Shown piece after piece: positions 45,380 to 56,639 of a stretch of DNA of 64,000 nucleotides. The stretch is taken from positions 1 to 64,000 of the forward strand of contig JBAJFG010000140.1 in the NCBI GenBank assembly GCA_037903475.1, given 5' to 3'. How positions within the stretch are numbered: the first letter of the stretch is position 1; every line of letters begins with the position of its first letter. This DNA is from Ancylostoma caninum (Eukaryota > Nematoda > Chromadorea > Rhabditida > Ancylostomatidae). A program made the translations under genes and the position numbers. The notes below the pieces were generated by a model. The model searched no databases and was not told where the DNA came from. It saw only the letters and a list, made by a program, of their open reading frames with translations.

Positions 45380-45845
45380 CACCTCATCGTTCTTTGGACG
45401 AGTTCTGGACGAGGGTTTCTTGGAACAGAAGCCTAAGGAAATTAAGAAAGCTCGACATCATGGTGACTGTGGAAGTTCGAAGAAGGGATGTGTTATGGAT
45501 GTTGCAGCTGTGCGAGAACTTATCCCTAAGTGATTATAGCGCTGTGATAGCACATAATGCCAGTATTTTGAGTGAACAACTGACTTTTACCAACTTCTTA
45601 TCAATCTTGCCCCATCCTCTCATGTCTGCGTTGGTATTGCGCGTCGCTGGAGCCGAACCAAGAACTGGTCCCTGACACTAATAAAATCATTTCTGGCAAA
45701 TTTTCCCTGTCGTTCCCACTTGATCCGTCATGTTCCTTAGTTGAGTTCATTAATTTTCTGTATTAAACCTTTTTTTAATTTAAATAAGAATTGGTTCGCA
45801 GGAATTTTTCATCATTTAGTGTCTACATTCTGTTTTTTCAACACT

Positions 45846-46020
45846 GTCAACATATTCCAGACCAAGCACATTTTTGCATAGCTACCGCACGTTGCCGGTG
45901 GATAATTTTTGATACTGCACCATGTGTGCCACCTGGGTAGACCTCGCGTGATGTACCATGTGCATCACGTGGCCATAACGGGATGAAAGGTCGTGATGCA
46001 CAATGTGCATGAAATTGCCC
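45846..46020 (+). repeat. dispersed repeat with GTGATGCACCATGTGCATCAC palindrome, copy 2
   Basis: CAACATATTCCAGACCAAGC then ACATTTTTGCAT, later CGCGTGATGTACCATGTGCA then TCACGTGGCC, and a further GTGATGCACAATGTGCATGA. The first and second blocks match copy 1 at 41978 in order and approximate spacing. Confidence 0.6.
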
Positions 46021-47550
46021 TAAATGTGCTAATTTCTTTCCATCAAGGTACCCTTTTTCGAGAACTGGTCCCCGATTCTTTTCATGCGTACGTTTTACTA
46101 CTTTTCTGAACTGAAGTATTTCCTTTTCACCTGAGAGTTTTAAATATAGAAGAGCTTAGCTGAAACGGTGTTGGGTTCCTAGGTAGGGATGACGTTCATG
46201 GTGTTTTTCTTACCAGACGGATTACCACACAAAGGAGCATTAGGAAAATGCGCTGATGATAGCACAGCTCGCCCAGCCAGCCATAACGGACGTCAATGAA
46301 GGAAGCTGAGCAAACTTTGAATTAAATTGAATCATTCAGAGCAGTTTTGAGGAAAACACCTTGAGGGAGGTATTGTTGTTAGAAAGTTGCACAAAAATCG
46401 GAACCCTTATTGCTCGAATGTGACTCGTTCTATGCTTCATCTTTTACAGCAGCACAATAGCAGGAGCTGCGGAGGCACTTCTTGTTGTTCTCGTGCCACT
46501 AATTCCTACTTATTGGCATCTTCCCTCAAAATCTGTGCAGGACCCATCCTCGAGAGCCCCGAATTTCAGTTCTTTACGGCGGAGCGACGGCCGTATTGCA
46601 TTGCTGTAATCGAATTTGAAGGGCATCACTTAGAATGGCGTATATTGGCCGGTGTTTGTCTTAGGCCGGGTAATGTTTTCGACGAAAAACCCCGGCCGTC
46701 AGCCTGGCTCTTGCCTCAGCTGACACTTTGGAGAACTCGTCCACAGTTGACAAAAAACTCTGAAAACCGAGCGTTCTCTGAAGCGACGTAGGCTCACCAG
46801 CACACAACTGCTCGCGTTTTTCTGGACGTATAGTCGCAGCTCTTTTTGGGTGCTTGTTGTTGTATTAATCATCCGGTCACCTGCTGAACAAACACATTGA
46901 CATTGTCGGCAGTGTTTTTGTGACAGTTGTCCGCGGACGTGCGCGAGCTTCGGCACACATGTTTTTTGCCCGCAGGAAATTATGCGCACATTTGCAGCGA
47001 ATGCCTGCATTCACGTAATTCGTCCGGACACTTAGCGACTTTATTGGTCTCAGCTCATAATTGGCCCTCGGCCATCAATCAGCCCTCAACCATCGACGAC
47101 GCGAGAGCGACCAGCAGTCCGCGACGAGTTCTTCCGTGTTCGGCAATTTAGTTCCGTCTAGATGACATGTGTGCATGCTAGCTGTCATTCAAAGTGATGA
47201 CGTCATCATTATTTTGCCTACTCTCTTCCGGTCTTCCGGGGTGAATTCTGGATGAGTTTTCATTTTTTTCATATTCTCATGGGTTTACTAAGTTCTAAGA
47301 AATAAATCAGTTACTTGTCCGTTCACAGTATTCACCTACATTTTTTTTATCCGGAAAAGTTAAGCGAGAACAAGGGGATTATAATACCTAAATTTTTTTT
47401 GGCGAAATACATTTTGGGTTCCTTCCACCTTTTGTGCAATTGCGTTCTGCGACACGGAGATTCTAGTTATTTTTGGCTCGAACCATTGTGAAGTTTACTG
47501 ATTTTTGTGAGAAAAAAACTACATAAAATTTACTATTTTGTGAGTAGTGC
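46021..47550. other. no gene seen
   Basis: The open frames at 46387-46791 (plus) and 46699-47010 (minus) overlap and neither shows a family motif. A minus-strand GGACAACTGTCACAA lies at 46918-46932. Confidence 0.45.
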
Positions 47551-47640
47551 GATGTGTGGATGCGCAGATAATAAGAGAGCCGCGTCGCGGGTGGTGTAAC
47601 GCGCGCGAGTGGGCCCTTGCCGTTGGAATGGGTAGTAACA
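47551..47640 (-). repeat. dispersed repeat 'CTGCGCATCCACA', minus copy a
   Basis: GATGTGTGGATGCGCAGATA then AGAGAGCCGCGTCGCGGGTG, followed by 'taacgcgcgcgagtgggccc'. The copy at 47961 has the same three blocks in the same order. Confidence 0.65.
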
Positions 47641-47960
47641 GATAATATTATAAATTGTTAAATTATCAAGTTAGGTGAGTAATAATAGAACGACTTAGTA
47701 CATTATACATACTACAATGGCGTGTTTGTTGCATTGGCATTTGGATTTTAATACTTGCTACAGAGACGCAGAGGGAGGATAGAGACGCGTAGTGTCGCTG
47801 TTTCTCTGGCTGTCTGCTATCTCACCTAGTCTTACACTCACTCATACACGGAGTTACAACAAGGCAGGACCCGCTCGAAAGCGCCGCATTACCTGTTTTG
47901 ACAGGTATGAACACGAAGCAGGACGAACCGATCGTGTGTGATATTGGTGATAGAAAAGGA

Positions 47961-48040
47961 ATGTGTGGATACGCAGAGAGTCAGAGAGCCGCGTCGCAGG
48001 TGAAGTGACTCGTGCAAGTGGCTCCCGTCTCAATGAAGTC
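47961..48040 (-). repeat. dispersed repeat 'CTGCGCATCCACA', minus copy b
   Basis: AATGTGTGGATACGCAGAGA then AGAGAGCCGCGTCGCAGGTG and 'tgactcgtgcaagtggctcc'. It is in direct orientation to copy a, 410 bp away. Confidence 0.65.
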
Positions 48041-48567
48041 TTCTGTAGTTGCTATCTGGATGCAGTCGGAACGAAAAAATCAACAAAAATGTGTAGATAT
48101 AAACGTTGAATTTCCCGCCTTCTTACTTGTAGTTCTCCTACATTCTCATTTTCCGAATGCCATGAATATTCGAAAAGTCCTTTTTTTTAGCTGTAAAATG
48201 AAGAACTTCGCGAATCCCTTACCTTTTCTGGCAACAAAAGGGTATAAGGTGTTATGGCACTGTGTTTGATTGCCAATGAATTGTTAATGGAACATGTTTC
48301 TATTTGAACACTACATTAGAACGACAGCTTCTCAGTATTTTGTACTTTGTCAGTTAAGTTTCGCCATGAATATTTAAGAATTCTCAATATTTCCACGGCA
48401 ACTGGAGGGACTTTCTATTTTCTGCCCAGTATTTACAAGTTCACTGGTAGCAATCAATAACCATGAATATCGCCAAAGTCTTAGCTTTCCTCTGGTATTG
48501 CCAAAAATCACTACAAGAGAGAGACAGAGATACAGTACCAACGCTAAAAACGGCAAAATTTGGCCCG

Positions 48568-49999
48568 GCCCTTGGAAGTTGCGGCAGGGTTATAGTGACT
48601 ATTGATAAAGCAAGCCAACTTCTATTTTAAGAGGGATACGCGGTCAAAACGCTATTTCGTTGCTATTGATCAACAACCAAATCTGCTTATGACAGCGATC
48701 ACTTCAGTTGCAACTCTTTCTCCTGAAGGAATACCCGGTAAAAATTCACCTGCCTACTTGTTTCGCATTCTGAACGCAATTACCATTGCCTAGTCGTACT
48801 CTGAACTCACCTCATTTTTTGCATCGAATCTGATAATTTTCTCCGCTTACTCCAGGGTAAATTAGCCAAATCTGCTTAAGGAAACCCAATTTCGGGTAGA
48901 AGTGATACTATATAAGGTGTAGGCATTAGATTACGTGAGTAACTAGATGTTAAACCCACTGAAGGTCAAGAAGGTTAAAAAGTGAAGGAAAAGAGGAAAC
49001 AACATAAAGCAGAAACCCAACCTCACGTAGACACGTATGTAGGTACTATCAAAAGTACACACATGTATGACATTTTATTCGCCACAGAAATTCCCAGCCA
49101 CGGAGGAAGGGACGTGGAGAAGAAAGCTGGAGTATCCAGCAACTTAAAAACCCGAATTGAAAAGTAAAAGTGACGAGAATTTAAATTTTAATGTCAAATA
49201 ATTGAGGAACTACCAGAAAACAATACTAAAAATGAACAAAAAGAAAACGATCTCCCATTTTGGACTACTACTGATATCATATTTTATTTTCACCCAATTA
49301 TTTGAACACCTACTTTGAACATTTTCTTTTTGTTCATTTTTAGTATTGTTTTCTGGTGGTTTCTCAATTATTTGACATTAAAATTAATATTTTTGTCAAT
49401 TTTACTTTTCAATTCGGGCTCTTAAGTTGGTGGATACTCTAGCTTTTTTCTCCACGTCCCCTCCTCTGAGGCTCGGAATTTCTGTGGCGAATGAAATGTC
49501 ATGAATGTGTGTACTTTTGATAGTACCTACATACGTGTCTACGTGAGGTTGGGTTTCTGTTGTTTCCTCTTTTCCTTCACTTTTTAACCTTCTTGACCTT
49601 CAGTGGGTTTAACATCTAGTTACCCACGTAATCTAATATCTACACCTTAGAAAATATCATTTCTACCCAAAATTGGGTTCACCTAAGCAGATTTGGCTAA
49701 TTTAACCTGGAGTAAGCGGAGAAAATCGTCAGATACGATGCAAAAAACGAGGTGAGTTCAGAGTACGACTAGGCAATGGTAATTGCGTTCAGAATGCGAA
49801 AAAAGTAGACAGGTGAATTTTTGCCTGGAAAGGTATTCCTTCAGCAGAAAGAGTTGCAATTGAACTGATCGCTGTCATAAGCAGATTTGGTTGTTGATCA
49901 GTAGCAACGAAATAGCGTTTTGACCTCGTATCCCTCTTAAAATAGAAGTTGACTTGCTTCATTAATAGCCACTATAACCCTGCCGCAACTTACAAGGGC
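48568..49999. mobile_element. 1.43-kb giant inverted repeat (foldback element)
   Basis: The left arm (48568-49249) and right arm (49320-49999) are each about 680 bp and align in inverse orientation along their full length, by eye at over 90 percent. Paired blocks include TTGCGGCAGGGTTATAGTG at the outer ends, CCAAATCTGCTTATGACAGC, AACATCTAGTTA/TAACTAGATGTT, and AATACTAAAAATGAACAAAA at the inner ends. The loop is about 70 bp (49250-49319). The short open frames inside the left arm (48602-48793, 48982-49167) have broken counterparts in the right arm and show no known domain. A transcript crossing it would form a 680-bp duplex. I could not see a clear target-site duplication. The right end lies 5 bp from a TTACCC palindrome. 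Confidence 0.9.
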
Positions 50000-50003
50000 T
50001 TGA

Positions 50004-50121
50004 GCATGGATGCATCGTTCAGGTTACCCTGGGTAAACGTGCTCACGCCTTTGTCAATGATGGATGATCTATGCGTTGTCAGCACGTTCACCTTGGGTAA
50101 TCTCAGTTAGGCATGCGGCCT
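50004..50121. repeat. TTACCC palindrome family, copy
   Basis: The left half GCATGGATGCATCGTTCAGG then TTACCCTGGGTAAACGTGCT, and the right half AGCACGTTCACCTTGGGTAA then TCTCAGTTAGGCATGCGGCC, form an imperfect palindrome of 118 bp. It immediately precedes another copy. Confidence 0.7.
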
Positions 50122-50123
50122 CT

Positions 50124-50237
50124 GAAGGCGTTGCTACGATAACCCAGGGTGAACCTGTTCACGCCCGTCCTGACTATGGTGAATTAATTTGGGTTAGCAA
50201 CTTTACCCTGGGTAATCTCAGTGATGCATGCGGCCCC
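50124..50237. repeat. TTACCC palindrome family, copy
   Basis: The left half CGATAACCCAGGGTGAACCT and the right half CAACTTTACCCTGGGTAATC then TCAGTGATGCATGCGGCCCC. The right end is the best-preserved terminus of the family. It is arranged in tandem with the copy at 50004. Confidence 0.7.
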
Positions 50238-51433
50238 AGGACTTATGCTAAAAAATGTGCGGTGGCCCTTCAAAATATTCCAGCTGTTTTCACGGATTTG
50301 AGGCCTTTTTCCATTGTACACTGTTTTTTCAAGGCCTTCATTAAACTTCTGGTACACTACGTTAAAGATAGTTATTGATCGATAATTTGTCCCTAGTTCA
50401 TCAATTTTCATATTTTTCTGCTCTTCATCGTCCCTTCTATAATTCATCTTCCGTTCAAGTCGAGTCTATAGCCTACACCTGTACATATCTCAACAACTTC
50501 ACGGAAATTGACAATAAATTACACAAATTGGTGTGGTTTTGCGTAGTTCGTCACGCAAAATTGCGTAGTTTTTGTGCGAGTGAGTGGTTCCGTAAATACC
50601 GTAATCTAAATTGGGGTGATATCTATTTCAGAGCAGTTTTCTGTGCATGATGTAATGCTCGCACATGAAACACGAGATATTTTGTGAAGTAAGTACATCT
50701 AGCTTAGACATCATATACGTACTTCGTACCTTACGAGTTTTTGCGGACTTTTACGACTAGACGGAGTGGCTGGTGTCAACATTAACTACCGTAATCTTCC
50801 GAAGTTATGACTCACAAGAGGAGCCTGGAATTCCTGAAGCACTCTAAGTTTTTCGACTAAAAATAGGCACAAAGTCATGATTTTCGTAGTGTTTCAATTT
50901 TTTGTGCTATTGCGACCAAAACACGCACAATTCTTCAAATGACAATTATTCGTTTAGTTTCTATTTATTCTTACTCAGTGCTCTTATTTACGTTTCTAAA
51001 GTGCGTATCGTATTTCTCAGGAATCATGACGTCATGACACTTTATAGATATCGCCTTACATTTCCGCCTCTTTATTTCTAAGATTTTGAATTCTCATATT
51101 TCCCGCCGTTTCTTGTATCGTCGAGTTTCCCTAGCTGAATGCAAACAATAATGTTTTCAGGTACCTTCACGGCTATAAAAGGATTCTCCGCTGGAAGTGG
51201 GTGGAGCGAGCTTTTGATGGTTTACTCCATCCACGACGTGGATACTTGTGCTGGCCATCTCATACCATATTACTATCTACACGAGCCCTTCAATTAACTG
51301 GACATGCCTGTTTAAGTATCTCTCCATCATGCATAATTTTCTTTTCGACGTACTGGACATCTTTGCTAATAGGTAGAGTGACATAAAGCAATAGTATACA
51401 GTTCGAATTAATCATTTATGCACCACAAAATAC

Positions 51434-51483
51434 CGCCCATCTGGTTTGCCGCGCCGCACCACTTATGCGGTGCGGCATGGGCG
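51434..51483. repeat. GC-rich hairpin a
   Basis: CGCCCAT...GCCGC..CGCACC pairs with GGTGCGGCATGGGCG around a short loop 'acttatgc'. Confidence 0.65.
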
Positions 51484-51632
51484 TTGCCGGTGTTGGTGCT
51501 TCGCGTACTTCTTTCCACCACTTTTCTTTTTTGTATCTTTGTTTTCATTCTGAAATGCGTGGATCTGCCTGACAACAAACATATGCAAAACCTCGGTAAG
51601 CAGCGTCTGACAACCACGGCACCCAGCAGGTC

Positions 51633-51678
51633 TGCCGCGCAGCGTGGTGGTGCGACGCGATCGACTAGCTGCGCGGCA
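51633..51678. repeat. GC-rich hairpin b
   Basis: TGCCGCGCAGC (51633-51643) pairs perfectly with GCTGCGCGGCA (51668-51678) across a 24-base loop. It shares the GCCGCGC arm start with hairpin a 150 bp upstream, so the two may be remains of one element with termini at 51434 and 51678. Confidence 0.65.
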
Positions 51679-52039
51679 TTCTGTGATGCAAAAATGACTG
51701 GCCGTCACCTTCTGCCAGGCTCATTACATTTTCGAATGATACTGGGATTACCAGTGTTGCTTGCTAATCGGTATTGAGGTATTCTTCCGATTTAGGTGAT
51801 TGTCTGTTAGGCGAGATATGCTCCTGATACAGTTCCATTTTTGTATAGTGGACTTATGCAGAAACTTGAGAAATTAATGGATTCAAAATTGTGTTTTTCT
51901 ACTATTACATCCTGAGCTTGCCATTGTGAATCTGTGCTGCATTAACTATCCATTTGATTTCTGCTCTCTATTTCTCAAGTTTCAATTCCACTTTTTTTTT
52001 CAGACCCTTCTCATATTCTACTGATTATGGAACCTCAAC

Positions 52040-52660
52040 CCACAGTTATAACAACGCTGCCCCAATGACGGTGGGTGGAGCAGTTGCCATGTATGCTGCA
52101 CTGCTGTAATTTCAGTTTCTGCCGAGTTAATCTAGCCTGTTCCTGGTTTTTTTCTTCTCGTCTTTTTTTGTCCATTTTCACATTCTCAGTAGGGTTCTCA
52201 TCAGAATAGTAGTAGGTCTAATGTTTATGAAGCTTCATTGTTTGACAGCTGTGCCGCAAATGTGGGCGGGGCGGGTATCATTTTAGGCACGGTTATCCAG
52301 TAATCTTTGTTGCTGTCCTGTATTTGCATTCAGCTGGTTATGCCCTCACAGAAATCTATTGAATTCTTCATAGAATTTTTGCAGAGCTGTTTGCCATTAA
52401 GAATCAATGTCATAACCGTGCCGCAGTGCTTTGGGCGGGGCAAGTACAGTATATGGAGCACTATTGTAAAGTAACTTCTTTGTGCATAATTTCTCCTAGC
52501 AGGATGTTTATTTTCGCTCACAGTCAGATCCCTTACTCATTCCGAAATCTCACTAGATTTATAGTATTTCTAAAATTTCAATCTGCGAGAACAATGCTGC
52601 AAAAAGTGGGCGGAGCAACTGTGTTGTGCCGCGCACTCACTTCAGTGTTGGCTCGTTTTT
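52040..52660 (+). repeat. degenerate ~175-bp tandem array with GTGGGCGG boxes
   Basis: Four units begin with 'GCTGC/GCCGC ... GTGGGYGGRGC': near 52060 (GCTGCCCC..GGTGGGTGGAGCAG), 52250 (GCCGCAAATGTGGGCGGGGC), 52423 (GCCGCAGTGCTTTGGGCGGG) and 52592 (GCTGCAAAAAGTGGGCGGAG). The spacing is about 187, 173 and 170 bp. Between them, weaker shared blocks such as 'ccctt.ctcattc..' precede each box. It is an old, diverged tandem duplication. Confidence 0.5.
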
Positions 52661-53657
52661 ACGTCTCTCTATTGAGGAATTTACATCTCCTTTCGGGGTC
52701 CCGTTACTCAGCCATTTCTAAAACTTTTGCTGTTTAAACATATGGACTCTTCGTTGATTTCTGTCGAGCGGACAGAAATTTCCTGAAATTCCTCTCCAAT
52801 TTCCGATTAGTGTCAATTGCAGAACTTTTTCCATCCTGTCATGGACTCCCTATAATTTATGCCTAATTATACATGGGGGGAAGGAATGCCATTCTTTTAT
52901 CAACTCGCATAGCATTGCAGTTTTGCTTTTGCAGTCTTCTAGACAACTCGAACAAAGCCAATGTTTTGGTGGAATACTAGGAAGTGAACGTCCGCCATGC
53001 GACGAAGCAACGCAATCACAAGAAGATTCAGCAGTAGTTCCGGACATCTGCCACTTGTGTCAGACATCCGTCACTCCATGATCCGACTTTTTTTCTCGTT
53101 TATCCGAGAAATCTTGGAAGCTTTCAATTTCCACTAGAATTTTCGCAGAGCGCGTCCCCCGACAGTTATTTCAGTAAAAAATCTCCTGTGGATTATATGG
53201 AGCACTATTTTAGTGCAGCAGAGCCGTTGCACTTTATGCTGCATCCTGCTATGCGAGCAGCTGAGCCCTTGGTCGCGTCGTCATTTCTCCTGGTTTTTTC
53301 TTCGGCATTTAGATTTTCTGGAATCCACTAATCAGTGAGCTCAGCTTGTTGCATTTTGGGTCCTGTCAGAAGAGCGGGGACCCTGGAGGGACTTCCTAAT
53401 AGAGATGTATCTGCATTTGCGACTATTCGGAACTGCTGCGATGAAAAGGATTTAAACCCTTCACACTTGATTTGTGCCATCAAATTCAATCTTAGCAAGT
53501 AGTGCATCAGAACAAGAACAAAGGATAAATTTATTATGGATGAGAGATCAAATTTTCCCATCCTTGGCCACCGAATCCTTGACCTCCATCAAAGGGAGAA
53601 TGACAGAAGTCTTGGTGAAGTACCACACCTGACAATTGCCTACCATGTAGAACATCA

Positions 53658-53809
53658 GGGCTAGGATTCATGAACGCATAACGAAGGGGAACAATGGTAG
53701 TAAACCAACTTTTGTGTCCTGCGTCTCCTAGCATTACGTAGTCTATACGACAACCTACCACGCTAGCCATAGTTGGTTTGCCAGGTTACGGTTTCATGAA
53801 TCTCAGCCC
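53658..53809. mobile_element. 152-bp foldback element
   Basis: The left end GGGCTAGGATTCATGAACGC then ATAAC and the right end, inverted, GGGCTGAGATTCATGAAACC then GTAAC match well. Inside, TAAACCAACTTTTG pairs with the inverse of CAACCAA..-type sequence at 53768-53782. The loop is about 50 bp. The minus-strand open frame at 53770-53534 begins inside this element, which argues against it being a gene. Confidence 0.65.
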
Positions 53810-54314
53810 AGATAACCGTGAAGGAGGCATGAAATTCTAAGCCACGACAAGCCAGACGGGCCTAGAAATCTATTTATACAATTAACCTGTACCAGAAAGC
53901 AGGAGAATAAGTCCCTGATTGCCCGGCACTGTGCTTTCAGATGCGATGACGTCATTTCTGAAGTGAGATGGCCCACCGATTGAAGAATCGGAGACTGTGT
54001 AGGCGTTCATACCTTCATTCATGCCATCAACAGTAACACCTCGCAAATCCTTTTTATATCGAATCCCTCAAACAATGTTTTCTATGTATTTTCTTTTTAT
54101 CCGTAATTTTCTTCCCTACGGTCTATGAATCGGTCTATGAAACCTCTATATTGCACGATTTAGTAACAAGAAAATTGCAGTTTTCAGTACGAGACACAGA
54201 TGGGATGAAGTCATAGTAATGAAGTAGTAATAAGAGTATAGATCTGAAGATGTACTTTACACACTTTCCGGTTTCGGGGCTAAGATCTAGACCGGTTGTG
54301 TGACTTCTTTGGTG

Positions 54315-54326
54315 CCCCCCCCCCCC
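54315..54326 (+). repeat. poly-C tract (12 C)
   Basis: Twelve consecutive C followed by GGG. Confidence 0.95.
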
Positions 54327-55365
54327 GGGTACTGGACCCTTTCATAAGTAGTTCCTAAGGATGTTTCAAAAGATGTTGTACATGAGGAGTAGTTGATGGA
54401 GTGGAAGTGTGGTTAGATGGAGCACTATGAGCTTAAACTTTGATGTGCGTTCGCATGTCTCAAAGTGCAATGTTTCGAGAATCTTCTGACATTGACGGAT
54501 CAGCACAGCATGTATCAGTGGTCCTTGATGTTCTTCTAGTGCTCTTGTTACTGTTTTTGTAGCTACCTCGAAGTACCTCTCCTTCACTTTTCTCTTCCTC
54601 GGCCTTCGAATCTAATAAGATATACGGTAGTCTTCTGTGAGCGGGATAGGGTGAAGGTATCGCAAATAAATATTTTCACCACGGCCAGGGAGATTGGTGA
54701 ATGCCGGACAGGCTTTTACCGAGAGTCCCTGATTCTCTCTAGTGTTGGGCGGTCACTTCTTCGTAGCATCCTTGGGAGCTCCTGGATTCGAAACTAAGTG
54801 ATGTTTCTACTGCATGAGCAATCACCATTACTTCCTCTCATTGATCAATACATGTGCTTCACAATGTTTCTCTGTTTTGTGTACACCTGTTGAACAACCA
54901 TTCACATGTGGAGGAAGGATGAGGAATATTCAATTTCCGTCCAGATTTGGGAGTCACATTGCTGGAAGAGTCGGTCGTTCCATTCTCCTGTCCTGTATGT
55001 ACCATTGTTGTTTCTACTCTCAAATCTGTACCACTGTATAGTTCGACTTCCATTTACATCACTTTCGCACCACGTTTGTCTCGCTAGACTTCGGATGGGT
55101 AGATGAAATTTTTCAGGTTTAGGAAATTTTTAAGATCCCCGCTAATGTCACTACCACGCAAACTGCATTTTCTCTGTCCAAATTTCTTCATCGTGAAGTT
55201 CACAATTGCAAGAGAACCATCATCATCAGAACTTTCAATCCTATAAAATATCCATGGATTAGAAGAATTCAGTATAATTTGATATGTTTGTCTCTAAACC
55301 GTCTTATTAGTAAATGAACCGCTTCTATCACTCCAAACGAGGTACATATTGTCGAAATGTTAGGC

Positions 55366-55604
55366 AAGGGCAATTTATACTAGCTGCGTGCGTCAGTCGC
55401 GCATCAGTCGCACGCATCCATTTAAGTGGGATTTTCCATGAAGATCGGTCAACACGGCATGTACATCCTCAATGAAAAGAACGCGCGGCCGCCGCGAAGC
55501 CGTAAACGCATGCGTCTGAGCTGCGACTGCGATGCAACTGTAGTGCCCTATTCTTCATCATACGCACGCGCGTCAGTCGCACGCATCAAGTATAAATCGC
55601 CCTT
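55366..55604. mobile_element. CGCACG-rich MITE, copy 1
   Basis: A 239-bp element. The left end is AAGGGCAATTTATACTAGCT; the right end, inverted, is AAGGGCGATTTATACTTGAT. Subterminal blocks GCGTGCGTCAGTCGCGCATC and CGCACGCGCGTCAGTCGCAC carry repeated CAGTCGCACGC motifs near each end. The centre has 'gatcggtcaacacggcatgtacatcct', also present in copy 2. No coding capacity. Confidence 0.85.
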
Positions 55605-55829
55605 CAGATGAAGCAGTTGGTATATGGAATAGGAACATTGTAATTGACATGCTTCTGACTCAGAGTCTCATTTCACAAAACCATTCTGGACTTGTAAAAG
55701 CTCTCCATTGATGGTTTTATTCTCGTTGACTTTTGGCTTGTGACTTGAATGCATCATTATGCACTAATTTTCCAGTGCTGCGAAGCATCATCTTCTTTCG
55801 AGGAAACATATGTCCCTGTAGGTATAGTC

Positions 55830-55932
55830 GCGCCGATTTCCGCAACACTTACTATCAATCCATATCTTTATCTCTGGTTTGCCCCTCATGGTCCATCAAT
55901 GGAGGAGGGTAAGAGTTGCGGAAATCGGCACG
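55830..55932. repeat. 103-bp hairpin with ~20-bp arms
   Basis: CGCGCCGATTTCCGCAAC (55829-55846) pairs with GTTGCGGAAATCGGCACG (55915-55932) with one mismatch; CTTAC/GTAAG extends the stem. The loop is about 65 bases. It could be a small MITE. It lies within the 119-codon plus-strand frame at 55749-56108, which I do not consider a gene. Confidence 0.7.
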
Positions 55933-56117
55933 GTTTATCCTACCGCACTGTATTCGTAGACAAATTATCAACGCTACTGTATGAGGAGACGGTGAAGTGT
56001 GATTCTAAGAAATATACATTACTGCGCACAGACTTTGTAAAAACGACGCTACGTCCGCAGATGTCACCGTCGCACACCGTCGCTTTTCTAAATATTGCTG
56101 AATGGTGACTTAACAGA

Positions 56118-56140
56118 CTAGCGCCCCTTCGGGACGCTAG
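56118..56140. repeat. compact hairpin with TTCG loop
   Basis: CTAGCG-CCC-TTCG-GG-CGCTAG type: CTAGCGCCCCTTCGGGACGC then TAG. The stem has 9-10 pairs with one mismatch around a UUCG-type tetraloop, which is especially stable in RNA. No surrounding RNA gene could be defined. Confidence 0.5.
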
Positions 56141-56639
56141 AAAGTGGGGTGGGGCAGCCACTTGGGGTATGTGCATAAGCTTCACTCGTGGGGAAATGCT
56201 TAAAAAATTAGCAAATAAGCAAAACTAATCATTAACTGAGCTCAAATACAAAAGCCTTCGTATGAGTTGGGTATATTCTACGGGCCTGGCCGCCTCGTCA
56301 CGCTTCGAGTCTTCTCGCGATCCTAGCGTTGCTTGCAAATTCTCAATCACGCACCTACATGTAAAGCTAATTTCCGATGCAATGATACTACCTATATTTT
56401 TGTCACATTTCTTACATGCTTATGGACCCGTTATGAGCGGCCATTTTCAACTCTGCGCAGGAGTATCTTTCACATGACTTTAGTACTTGTGCACAATACA
56501 GTGTAACCTATATCGTGCGAATAATCACCTGAAATGATTCAAACTTCACGTTGCTGAAATAGTCCAACTGATGAGCTTCTGCTTCAATATACAGGGTGGA
56601 AGGTGGTCGACTGAGACACAAATGAGTGCGTAGCGTGCC

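Noticed and set aside
45316..45675. 119-codon plus-strand frame
   Set aside because: It starts across CCAAT hairpin 5 and no splice or domain evidence supports it.
53534..53770. Orderly 78-codon minus-strand frame that looked like a terminal exon, with a possible upstream exon at about 53880-54060
   Set aside because: The frame begins inside the foldback element 53658-53809, and the acceptor needed for the upstream join lacks a pyrimidine tract.
55085..55362. Two minus-strand open segments joined by a plausible ~53-bp intron (donor GTTTAG, acceptor TTTTATAG)
   Set aside because: The phases agree, but there is no start codon, the 5' side ends at a MITE, and other frames of the same segment look equally coding-like; no family recognised.
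55395..55600. Regular repeated CAGTCGCACGC blocks suggesting a short CRISPR-like array
   Set aside because: They are subterminal repeats of a MITE with inverted ends; spacing is irregular and the genome is eukaryotic.
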